Below, one piece after another: positions 39,201 to 52,700 of a stretch of 64,000 nucleotides of DNA. The stretch lies in assembly GCF_000237925.1 (NCBI RefSeq), contig NC_031501.1, forward strand, positions 8,496,232-8,560,231, given 5' to 3'. Each line of letters starts with the position of its first letter. The stretch's first letter is position 1. Under the pieces are notes generated by a model. That model was not told where the DNA came from. It saw only the letters and a program-made list of their open reading frames with translations, and did not search any database. The position numbers and the translations under genes were made by a program. Source of the stretch: Schistosoma mansoni (taxonomy: Eukaryota > Platyhelminthes > Trematoda > Strigeidida > Schistosomatidae).

Positions 39201-42200
39201 CAGTTGACCTAGTGTTCCCTGCATTGATCCATTGTTTATTGTAAACAATCTGAACAATCTAGGGTCGTTACAAAATTGTCATTATCAGTAAGTGAATTTG
39301 TGGAGATTGTAGTACTTTTCATAGTTGAATTCATAAGTCAGTCTAAGCTAGTGACTAGGTTGAAGATGGATTTCATAAAGCTCTAGTGAGAAGTCATAAC
39401 CAATCGAGTCCAATCCATATCCGACATGAGGCAGTCATCCACCTCAGACAATAGATGAAAGACTGCACAAGGTTATGGATTGATTGAATTTAGATAATAA
39501 CACAGATGAATGCCAGCTCACTGATCTAGAATTCAGGCGTTCGCTCACGAGACTGAGTGTCCCGTGTTCGAGTCTCTTTGTTGCGGTATCTTATATGAGC
39601 ACTGTTGAGGAGTCCCATACTAGGATGAAACGTCCGTTCAGTGTTTGAATGTTTTGAATGATGATCTAGCTTAGATCGACTCGTGAATTCAAATATTAAC
39701 AATTGTTATTAGTTATTTACTGCGATATGATACTATAATACGATAACATAACCTGTGCCCGAAATTAGATTGCCACTAGACTGGATAATTGATCAGGATG
39801 CTGCTCATAGACTGAGATCATACTGTATCAGATACATGATTCATGATCAAATATAGAGAGTCAGAACATAAACTAGGCAATAGTGTATCTTCCTGTCTTC
39901 ACCTAATTGCCAATCATACTTTATAAGCAAAGATGGATGGTGGCTAGCAGTGCAATCCAGGATGCGCGTTTCGTCCTATTTGGGACTCGTCAGCTGGATG
40001 TACCTGCATCTCAGAGTTGATTTTCACTCTAGGACTAGAACCCAGTATCGTTCGCTTCACCACCGCGTTATCCACTTAGCTACTGAGTCCTGATAGCCAC
40101 TTGCATGTGCAATGGGGTGAATTTATTGAATTGAATTTATTGAATATCAATTAAATGTAACACTTTAATTTATTACCTTCTGGTGTCATATCATCACATC
40201 GAATATCTGCAATATGACGTTGAGCACCAAATGACATGCCTTTTTGTGATGCTAATTTATTTGTTCCCGCTTGTAAACCAATAATACCCTCACCAGCACG
40301 TAATTTTTCTTCAGTCCATTGACGTGGTTGTGAATAAGTAGGTTTTGGTCCACAGACAGGACCTTGAAATCCATTACGTTGACACTATGCACAAACACAA
40401 ACAATAATAATGATACTCAGTGGATAATAAACAACATTCAATGTGGAATTCATGTTTTCTAACTACTTACTTTGAGAATAATCACAAAAAATAGGTATAA
40501 ACAGAGATTTTGTATGGTTGAAATCATAGGTCAATTGAAGCTAGACCACCATGGGAAAACCTGGAAGCACTGGACAGCTGTTTCGTTGGATGCCGGGTCA
40601 GTGGTCTAACGGTTAAGCGCTCGTGTGTGAGACTGATAGGTCCTGGATTGGAATCTCGAGAGGTGGGATCGTGGATGCGCATTGTTGAGGAGTCCCACAA
40701 TTAAACGAAACGGTCGTCCAGTTCTTCTAGGTTTTCTAGGTCAACATTGGGCATTCTTAAAACCTTACTCATATTTTCATATTTGTTGGACAATTTACTA
40801 ACTATCCGGATTTGAACTGTAAGACTGTAGGTATGAGTTTCAGTGTGAACAACAACACTGAAGTACAAACACATCCTGTTAACAAGTCCCGAATTCGACG
40901 AAGTAAGCATTCTACCTTCCACTGATAACCATAAGCCAAATATTACAAAAGTTTCTTTGCTGGTAAACAATTGATTATGAATAATGATATTTCAAAACAT
41001 TCTACGACATTATTTCTTACCATTAGTAAATTCTACAATCGGTCTAGTGAAAATCATATTTTTCAGGAAATGAACAGAACCGATTGACATTCTAATGACA
41101 TTCTGATATTAATCAACATATGCTCATTAGTAACTGGCTTCAAGAGGTATTTCTTGGAGTTCTAGTGAGAAGCAGTGAACAGTGGAGTTCAACAGGGTCT
41201 GTTATGAAATATCAACTCACTGAAGACATTGGTGGATGTGTCGCTCGATTTCGTGGATCAGTTGATGCTAGACATTAATACTGTTGGATGCTGATCAGCT
41301 CAGTGATTGAGTGGTTAAGTGCTCGAGCACAAGACTGATATGTCCTGGATTGGAATCTCGAGAGGTGGGATCGTGGATACGCACTGTTGAGGAGTCCCAC
41401 AATCGGACGAAACGGCCATCCAATTCTTCCAGGTTTTGCATGATGATCTAGCTTCAATTGGTTCATGATCTCAACTATTAAAATTACTATAATATCCACA
41501 AAACCCCTTCTGATTCTAATGACAGTTTCATTCTCAAGAATTCATTGACATTACAATAGAACATATCCATGGAAAGGTAGTCAGACAAGAACGTCAACTG
41601 AGAGTTTTCATTATTTCAAAGTTAAATTCATAAGTCAATCTAAACTAGACCATCATTTAAAACATTCAAACACTGAACGGACGTTTCATCCTAGTATGGG
41701 ACTCCTCAACAGTGCTCATATAAGATACCGCAACAAAGAGACTCGAACACGGGACACTCAGTCTCGTGAGCGAACGCCTGAATTCTAGATCAGTGAGCTG
41801 GCATTCATCTGTGTTATTATCTAAATTCAATCAATCCATAACCTTGTGCAGTCTTTCATCTATTGTCTGAGGTGGATGACTGCCTCATGTCGGATATGGA
41901 TTGGACTCGATTGGTTATGACTTCTCACTAGAGCTTTATGAAATCCATCTTCATGCTATTCACTAGTGAGCACAAGATTATTATCAGTATGGAGACTGAA
42001 GATTGTAGTATTTTCACAGTTGATCATGGATGCGCACTGTTGAGGAGTCCTATACTAGGATGCAACGGCCGTTCAGTGTTGTAAGGTTTTCCATGATGGT
42101 CCAACTTAGATCGACTTATGCATTCAACAATTAAAATCTTTACAATCTCCACAAACCACCCCCCATTTAAATGAGAAATGAAAAAAACGGTAACTTACTT

Positions 42201-42426
42201 CAGTTCCTAATTGTAATAGAGTAGCTAATACTTGTGCCATATTTCTTGCTTCAAATAAATCAACAGTTTGAAATAAACATTCACGTGGTACACCATAAGC
42301 TTCGGATAAATCGAGAAATCGTTGAATATTCTCCATCTGTAAATAATTAATGAATGAATAAAAGGAAGAGTTAAATAGAATTATTGAATGGGTATTAATG
42401 GTTACTGTTATGGATTCACATTACTT

Positions 42427-42467
<41 letters not shown>

Positions 42468-44827
42468 GTCTGTTACCCCTCATGGAGGAGCATAGGCCGC
42501 CCACCAGCATTCTCCATAAAACTCTTTCCTGAGCAATCCTTTCCAGTTTTTTCCAGTTAACATTCATCCTTTTCATATCTGCTTCTATTTCCCGGCGTAG
42601 TGTGTTCTTTGACCTTCCTCTTTTCCGCTTCCCTCCCGGATTCCAAGTTATGAATTGCCTCGTGATGCAGTTTGGTGATTTCTTTTATGTATATCCTATC
42701 CACTTCCAACGTATTTTCCTAATTTCCTCTTCAGCTGGAAGTTGGCTTGTCCCCTCCCATAAAACGCTGTTGCTGATGGTATCCGGTCAGTGAATGTTGA
42801 GTATTTTGCATAAACAACTGTTTATAAATACTTGTACCATCTTGACGATGAATGTAGTAGTTCTCTACGTTTCAGCTCCGTACAGTAGCACTATCTTGAC
42901 GTTCGTATTGAAGATTCTCACTTTGAAGTTAGTTGACAGTTGTTTTGAGTTCCATGTGTTCTTCAATTGTAGAAATGCTGCCCTTGTTTTGCCAATCCTC
43001 GCCTTTGCATCTGCATCCGATCCTCCTTGTTAACGATACTTCCCAGGTACGTGAATGTTTCCACCTCTTCCAGAGTTTTGCCATCAAGTATGATTGGGTT
43101 GGTGTTCTCCGTGTTGTATTTAAGAATCTTGCTTCTTCCTTTGTGTATGTAACTCGCTAAAAAAGTGCTAACCAGAAAAAAAACATTACTTTATGTAACT
43201 TTAGAAACAAGAGTACCCCATGTAGTTACTTTTTTTTCTTGTATTAAAGTAGAACTCACTGACGAGTTTCCTAGGAATTGAATCCAGAAACTTACTTGCT
43301 TACTAGACTTAATATTTCACCAATGATTACATTGAATAAATAACATTGAGTTCCGGTTATGTTCCACTACAATCGCCGTAATACTTTTGATGTCATGATC
43401 TTTGAATAAAGTGTTAAATGCATTTGGTATTGTTTGGTTGAATCCTTCCATTGATGTTGAGGACTGTAATTGATCAGTCTTTTATTGGCATATGTGCAAA
43501 CTGTGCGGATCGCCTCGATATCGCCTTACTTCACAAGCAGTATAAGCAAAGATGAGTAGTGGCTAGCAGTGGTGAACATCAACTTTGATATGCAGGTATA
43601 TCGAGTTGCCGAGTCCCAAATAGGACGAAACGTGCGTCTTGTATTCCATTGCTAGCCATTATCCATGTTTGCTTATAAAGTGTTAAGTGGTTTCAATACA
43701 TTTTATCAATATCATCCCAAGGAGAATTCAAGGTAGCTTATTATTTGTCAACCATATGATTGAGCGGAGAAAGCTGAAATATTGTGAGTTTATGAAATTG
43801 GTGCGGTCATATGATAGGTATGTATAACTAACATACATTAACGTCATACAAGTCACTTGATTTGTATGTGGGCTGTGACACTCCCCGAGTGCCCAGACCG
43901 AAATAGGTGATTTTCTTAGGGGACCACACCTCAAGTCTTCGACCTAAAGGTTTAATTCACAAGGCATTGAATCAACATCAGGATATCCATTCCCATGGTA
44001 GCCAGTGACCAATAATTGATTCATACGCCATTTGTTCCTTCAGAATCTTGTACCCACTTGCACGATTGGTTTGTAATCAGGGTTTTCGAATTCCCCTAGG
44101 TTGAACCTCCGTATCCACAAACCCACTTTTCGTCCTTTCAATTTCTTAAGCAACACCCGTTGTGATAGAAGGCAGTGAGTAGGACTTCCCTAGTTGTAAC
44201 TGTATACGCGTGGTCATGTGAAAGCATTTGGAGAGGGGGAGCTGACATTCCTCACCCTCGGCCGTACCATGGCATTTGGGGTGCTTCACACTAACAGTAA
44301 CACCTCTTCAATCCTTTGTACTTTTCCATAGTTAACTAACAACAATTCATAATCCTAAATAAATCATTTTATATTTCTTAACTAATTGTCAATTGAATAC
44401 ACAAAAATGTATCCAAAAAACAAAACAAAATGAAAGAAAAAGCTGAAGTTCGAATAATTTTCACTTTCTTTGTTTCTATGTGTTTAGTCTGTTAGTTGCT
44501 AAGGTATTTTTCATTCATCAAAAAACAAAAAAAAATTGTAAAATCATCTACCTAACTTTCATACTACTACTACTAGGACCAATACTTGCCAACGTTTATA
44601 ATTTCTATTGTAGAAAAAGGAGATTTGTGTTGGAATGAAGCAAAAATAAATGAATTATCGTTTAACACTAAATGATAAGATTGTGCATAGATACAGATAT
44701 ATACAGATCATATGTTTGTGTGTGTGTGTGTAGGATTATGTAACTGTATTTTCTGACATACACAACTTACATTTATATATATGTATTTTGGTACCACCAC
44801 CACCATCACCACCACTACTACTACTAC

Positions 44828-44874
<47 letters not shown>

Positions 44875-46696
44875 GTAATAATAATAATAAGACAAAGTAT
44901 TCGTTTTTCTCATTTATTTACAGTAATAACTACACTTCTGTGCAATAATTTCCCCTATTACACTTCTACACACAACAGCAGAGAGTAAAAGGGGGGGGGG
45001 AAATGGCACAGATATATATTTTATTATATTATTTTGTATTCAATGGCTAATAATAAACTAAGATAAATCCATATTGACACTCATCGATTTCCTACCTTCA
45101 CTGGTACCATTCATTTAGATAGGGTTAGGGTTATGGTTATATACACTTACCTATATTTGTCTTCTGGTTTATTATAGTAATACACCACATCTAGATAGAT
45201 GGTTACCATATGTCTTTTTAAGTACACTTATCCTATATGTATGTATGTATGTATAACCTAATAATATGAACCCATATATATCATAAGTGTTATTTTAATC
45301 CTTATCATTGCATATATGTAATGATAAGTAGTCATTTATAGGAAATTACCAAAAAAGAAGAATTTGTAGTTGACCTAAATTTTAGCATTAACTTATTGTA
45401 CTACTTATTAATATAAGTTTTATAAGTGGATACTAAAATTGGTCTTCTTCTTTTTTTCTGATTATATTGGAATTTATATAGATGATGACCTATCCAACTT
45501 ATATATCAATATTAGAAGAATAGTTGGAATTTCAACAACAACAACAACAAAAGCTTCTTTTTTATGGTTACTTATTTGAACACATAAATATTGGTACAAG
45601 GGGGCACTAGATATATAAGCACCACACAAATCTCATTTGATTTTTGTGAGGGCTGTGATACTGTCCAGGTGCCCAGACTGAAGCAGGTGGTTTTCTTAGG
45701 AAGCCACATCTCGAGTCTTCGACTTAAAGGCCTGATCCACAAAATAGTGGAGCAACGTTAGGAGATACAATCTCATGATAGCCGGTGGCCAATAATTGGG
45801 TTTTCTGACTCCTTTAAATGAACCCTTAGTGTCCATCAACCCGGTTAAAGCTCCTGCCGGACATTTGCTTTTCGTTCTCTCAATTTCGTAAATAACAGTA
45901 GTACCACGAGAAGGCAGTGATTAGGAGGCTGTATACGCATGACTGTATGAGGGCGTTTCAAGAGAAAGGGCGGGCCCTCCCCACCCTCGGCTGTACCAGG
46001 GCATTTGAGTGTACACTTTAATCGTTTAAACATCATCATATTGAAAGATTAATATTTGAACGAAGAATATTCATTTCGATAAATTCTCCTCAGGTTCTAC
46101 AATTCATATATATCCAAAGTAATAATCCGAAAAAGATGGCCAGATTAAAGACAAAGTACACTGTTTAAAGCATATATATTTAGGATTGTCAAACCAAATA
46201 GAATAAATTCATTTGGTATTGTTTCGTTGAATCTTCCCATTGATGTTGAGGACTGTAATTTATCAGTCTCTTATTGGCATATGTGCATACTGTGCGTATT
46301 GCTTCAATATAGCCTTAATTCACAAGCATTATAAGCAAAGATGAATAGTGGCTAGTGAACAGTACTGGGTTGGAGTCCCAGAGTGAACAGGTACACCCGG
46401 CTGACGAGTCCCAAATAGGACGAAACGCGTGTGAAACTGGATTCCACTGCTAGCCACTATCCATCTTTGCTTACAAATAGAATAAAATTGTTAATGTTGA
46501 TGTAACTCATATAGAATGTTAACTTGAATCTGTATATATGTTAAGTGAAAATTTAAGATCTGTGATCAGGCTGAATCTGGGTCAGGTAGGGCGAGAGAGA
46601 TATGATAGTGTAATTACAATTCGACAACATGTTTAATGGAAAGTAAAACGTAATAAGAAGGGATGAAGGCGAAGTGAATGAATCATGTGTAGGGGA

Positions 46697-46745
<49 letters not shown>

Positions 46746-49700
46746 TGTGAATAAAGATAAGAGAGACAATTACAATGATCGAATTAGGTCATTCAATAGC
46801 TAAGATTACTATTGATTAATTGGCCTTGTGGTTGGCCAGGGGAGGAGGAGGGGTTGGTGATACTTTTTTTCTATACTCATAGCTCCGGTTTCTTCATACG
46901 GAGGGCTACTACCTCAGCCGTTTGAAAGACTTTAAGCCTGACAAGCTTTGGCAAAAGATTACTGACCCTATAAATAATTGAAAAGGATTGGTTTATACTG
47001 GCTTTATGATCAGTTTGTACTAAATGGGCCAATATCAAGCTGTTTACTTTCTTCATTAAAGCTTTATTTAGCCACGCTGGAGGTGTTCACGAGCACAAAA
47101 ACGTAAATTCCTAGAACTTCGACCAATATAACTTACTCCACAGGAGCAGTCGAAATGATAAATACAAAATGAGTTGGTCATTCCAGGGTAATTCATCTTT
47201 TAAGATCTTTCATAATAAAGAAATTTTACAATTTATTGTTATATCAAGTTTTATGGTGAGTGCTATTGATGTCGACACTTATAAGTAGTATATATCATCA
47301 ATCGAAAGTGAAATGCCTCGTGGCAGAAGGTTAAGAAGATCAAAGGAAAGAACAAAGAATGATTGATATGGAAATGAGGGGACAATGAAATCTGAGACAA
47401 TCGATTGACATTTTGCAAATGAAATACTTACTGTATGGTTCTCAGATTTTACGAAGGGATTCTATAATGCTGTGTTCAAATACATTCGATTGTCCCCACT
47501 TGTGTTCTCGTTCACTATAGTACTATAATAAGTTAATAAATTGTAATGTCAATTCTATCCCTTGTGGGATCGTGAATGTACACTATTACTGAAATATCCG
47601 ATTACTAGGATCAAGTAGCTATTCAGTCTTTTCAAGTTTTTAATGATTATCTAGTTCTAATTAATCTATGATATAAAACTTTAGATTAAATATTCTTCAA
47701 AAACTTTTTGTAGTAGAGCGAATATTGAACAAAGTATAAGGCTTGAGACTAATTTACAGAATAATAATATTTGTATTTTCTTATGAATACAAAGGACTGG
47801 TTGTTAGCTCGAGTCCGTGTAGCTTCTATTATACATAGGAGACCAGATCAAATCCTATAAAGAAAGGTAGTAAGTATACAATAAATTAAACAATTAAATG
47901 ATTTGTTTCTATCAACTAAATAGTTACTGTCAATCAAGTTTGACAGAACAGAGCCGTGAAATGTTTCGGTCATACTCTTCCTCTACCATAAAAGGAAGTG
48001 TCTAATTGTACACTCAATATAGCTCTTTCTACAGGATCACCTAAATTCCCAGATGTACATGAATGTGGCAAGTTTGAAATTCTCTCAACTTATATTGATT
48101 TATCCAGTGAGATATTTCAAATGTCAATACATACACCTATACTATATAGATGAGTTAAACTGATTAGTTAAACATCAGACTATTTACTTATGTCTGTTAC
48201 CCCTCATAAAGGAGCATAAGCCGACCACAAGCATTCTTTATACAACTCTATCCTAGACAAATCCTTTCCAGTTCTTTACAGTTAACATTCATCCTTTTCA
48301 TATCTGCTTCCAATTCTCGACGCAATGTATTCTTTGAATTTCCTCTTTTCCGTTTTCCTTCAGAATTCCAATTTAGTGCTTGCATCGTGATGCAGATTGA
48401 TGATTTTCGTAATGTATATCCTATCCACTTCCAACATCTTTTCCTAATTTCCTGTTCAGCTGGAAGCTGGTTTGTTCTCTTTCATAGTACTTTGTTGCTG
48501 ATGGTATTCAGTCTACGGACACTGAGTATCTTGAATAGATAACTGTATATAAATATTTATGCTTCTTTGATGATAGTTGTGGTAGTTCTCGAAACTTCAG
48601 CTCCATACCGTAGAACCGTCTTGACGTTCGTATTGAAAATTCTAACTTGGATATTGGTTGACATTCGTTTTGAGTTCCATATGTTCTTTAACTGTAGAAA
48701 TGTTATCCGTGCTTTATCAATCCTCGTCTTTAGATCTGCATTAGATCCTCCTTGTTCATCGATGATACTATCAATATAAAATTGATATCAGAAGGGGGTT
48801 TTGTGGAGATTTTAATAATTTTATATAGCTGAATCCATGAGTCCATTGAAGTTAGACCATCATTGAGAACCTGGAAGCATTGAATGGACATTTCGTCCTA
48901 TTGTGAGACTCTTCAGCAGTGCACATTCACTATCCCATCCTGGGTTCGAATTTCGCGAGGTGAGATCGTGGATGCGCATTTTTAAGGAGTCCTACGATAG
49001 GACGAAACCATCTTCATAATCAAAAATAGAAAAAATCTAATCATATATATTAATAATATTAGTCAATAATTTCTTACTTGTTTAAATGGTGCAGTTCCTG
49101 CATTTGCTTTTATTGGTCTACGTATTGTTTGAGCTTTTGGTGGTAAATTCGGTGTACGTTCATATACAGCATTGATAAGTCTGTTAATTGAATGTTTAGA
49201 AAAACAAAAAATGATAATGAAAGTCCAATCATTTTGTAGTAGAAGTCACTAGTCAATTGAATCTAGATCACCATGGAAAACCTGGAAGAACTGGATGGCC
49301 GTTTCGTCCTATTGTGGGACTCCTCACTAGTGTGCATCCACTATCCTGCCTCACGAGATTCCAACCCAAGACCTATCAGTTTCACGCACGAACGCTTAAC
49401 CACTAGACCACTGAGCCGACATCCAATGATGTTAATGTCTAACTTCAACCAACCCACGAAATTGAACAACCGTCCACCATTGTATTCAGTGAGTCACTAT
49501 CTCACAACAGACCTTGTTGAACTCCAGTGATCACTTCTTCTTACTAGAACTCCAGGAAATACCTCATGGAACCAGTCACTAGTGAGCGTATGATCATTAT
49601 CAGAAGGAAGTTTTGTGGAGATTATCGAAGTGTTAATTCTTGCAGTATAAACCATTAAATGTGACACAAATCCATAATAAACTTCAGAAAATATCATTCC

Positions 49701-52700
49701 TCAGTATTAATAGTCCATAACCCCATACTGATAATTATCATATGCTCACTAATGGCTAGCTTCGTGAGGGAATTCTCGGAGTTCTAGTGAGAAGTTGTGA
49801 TCAATGGAGCTAGTTCGTGTCAGGTAGAGACAGTACAATGGAAGATGGTCACACAGTTTCGTGGGTTGGTTGAGGTTAGACATTAACACCGTTAGATGCC
49901 AGCTCAGTGGTCTAGAGACTAACTGCTCGCGCGCAAGGCCGAAGGCCCTGGGTTCGAATCCCGGGAGCGAGATCGTGAAGGCTCACCGCTGAGGAGTCCT
50001 ACAAGGGGATGAAACGGCCATCCAGTGTTTCCAGGTCTTCAATGGCGGTTTAACATCAGTCGATTCATAGTTTCAATCAAAAATTCATTATTCATTTGAT
50101 TTTAATTCTAACATGTTTTAGTGCTTAAAAGGCTAACAAAATGACCATTGGGTTAGTTTTAATTCATATTGGTTGTTTGAATATTCCGATTGATGTTTGG
50201 GATTAAAATTAATCAGTTTCTTCTTGGTATATTTGTATCCTATGCGGACTGCCTTGATATTTCCAATAAGTCAGAAGCATTAAAGCAGCGATGGATCGTA
50301 ATTAGCAGTTGTATCCATGACTCATGTTTCGTCCTTTTTGGGACTCGTCAGTGCGCTGGACTCCACTGCTACCCACCATCCGTCTCTGCTTGAAATGACT
50401 AGTAGACTGATTGATCCATCTTTGATTTTGTTGAGAGATACCATGATATTCTATGGAGAAGCTATTTCTACCAATCTTTCCGAGTAAATTTAACTAAAGA
50501 TCTCACAATTTGACTGAAGGTTAAAATATGTACCTGGTGTAATTAGCAGAACTTAAATTACGGACGATAGAATACTATATTCAAAGGGATTAGACAACTC
50601 AAACATAGTGGCGCTTTAATGATAATAACAATGCACGACTAAAAACAGAGAAGTCAAGGACTTTTTAAGACAGTTTTTATGTTTCATGTAATGACAACTT
50701 AGCATCTATTGTACTGTACAAGACAAAATGACCAGTAGAAACAGGTTGCATTTACGTGACATTAACATATCATTATGGAAGTGAGGTAAAATAATTGTTT
50801 CTTTGACGATTTCACCTGCTCATAACGTCGATTTTGGGGTCAACTCCAACGGTGCCATTGTATTCTTATTCAACCGTATGAAGGTATTATGTAAGCCCGG
50901 AGTCTTAAAAATCCTAAGTTCAATAGTATGTGGAATTGTATTCACGAGTCAATTATTCAAATCCAATACTACAACGAAGCAACTATTCAGTATTCAGTTG
51001 CTTTTTAATATTTCTCAACTTGTTGTCAGCACACGATAAATATCTCTTCTTAAGTTATTCAAACAAATCATGAACAATAAAATAAATAAGTTGATATTTG
51101 TTACAGAATGATTTCGATAGAGGAGAGGGAAACACTGAACCCCTCAACAGTGCATCGAGCAGTGAAGCTTAAACCTTCAACTATCAGTACAGGCGTTTAA
51201 CCTTATGGCCACTAAGTTAGCATCTATTGATTCGCTTTTATAAGTTCAATTAATTTGTGATGTAGTGTGATGATCATTTGTGACTACTATTTCATTTCAG
51301 ACACATTTGGACTTCATCAGTTACGACTTCCTATGAGAACTTCTGGCAGAATTTCTTACCGACTACCTCCAACCACTTGAAATTAAAGTATAGTGCACGC
51401 GATATCAAGTTACTTAGACTAGTGACCACACTACAACTTAACTAATAGAATTTGATCAACACTGAAAGGGCTATACAAATACATTAATCATTACTCAGTA
51501 ATCCATCAATCGTAAACAATTAGATCTTGCAGCTGAGTTTTATTTCTAATTCCTGGTGAATGTCCTACGACAAACATAGTCATTTCAATCACTTACGGGT
51601 ATGTTACATTTAACCATGTATTACTAAACTATTCAACGGTTTTAGGATACCAAAGTCTGGATCCTGTTTCATGTGAATACGAATCACATTTGAATAGTTT
51701 GCCGACACAGGCGATATCCAAAGCTCTTGTAACATCTAATCGTAGTTGTTTTAAGTAGAAGTATTTATTCTTATTGTGAAAAAAATATACTCTGTTGACA
51801 GGTATTCCGTCATCTAATATTTTTTTCAGCTGAGAAGAAGGTGTCAGTCATTCACACTATACCAATGTGTGTAACCACTTTATTCATAAAATCTCAACCC
51901 CTAACAACAATCCAATAATGCAATGCTACACCAAAGTCAAATCAACTCACAGTGTTGAATAGCATTTAAAGTTTGATAGGAAGAAATTTTAATATAAAAA
52001 GATTTTTTTGTGATTATTTTACAAGATACTGAAATATCAGAAGGGGTTTTGTGGAGATTTCAGTATTTTCATAGTTGGAAGTATGAGTCAATTGAAGCTA
52101 GACCACCAGGGAAAATCTGAAAGCACTGGATGGTCGTTTCGTCCTATTGTGGTACTACTCAACTGACGCTTTCAACTCTGAAAATACTGAAATATGTTTA
52201 ATAGAGTGGATAGAATGTGGCTAACAATGAAATTCAAGACCTGATTTCTTTTCTGTTTGGAACTCGTCAATTAGATATATCTAGATATTAACATTGACGT
52301 TTATACCGGAACTAAAACCCAAAAACCACTTCAAACATGCAAGATATTATCCCTTTAGCTACTAAATTAAGATAGCCACTCATTTGTTCAACGAGAAGAA
52401 TATTTTTTAGAGTGATTAGACTAAGTTTGAAATGGAGGGTACCAAGTCCGTGGTCTAGCGTAAACATCAAAACTGGGATACAAGTAAATCCAGTTGACAA
52501 CTCCTAAAGTGGATGATGTTCACGTTTTAGACTCCACAAATCATTAGTTCTATGAATAACATAACAAAATACCCATATCGAGGTAATCTGTATAAGATGT
52601 ACATTTGACAACTAAGACAAATCAAAAAATCAACATCAGGAAAATTCAAACTCATAAGCAATTTCATAACGACGACAACAACAACAAGATAGTTCTTCCT

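Noticed and set aside
42421-42466. CRISPR-like or satellite array of short direct repeats
   Set aside because: It is a simple TTAC microsatellite forming a LINE tail, with no spacers.
49890-49975. tRNA gene (box-A-like and box-B-like motifs with GGTTCGAATCC)
   Set aside because: The motif is part of the S2 SINE and recurs in dozens of copies with no complete cloverleaf; a tRNA-derived promoter, not a tRNA gene.
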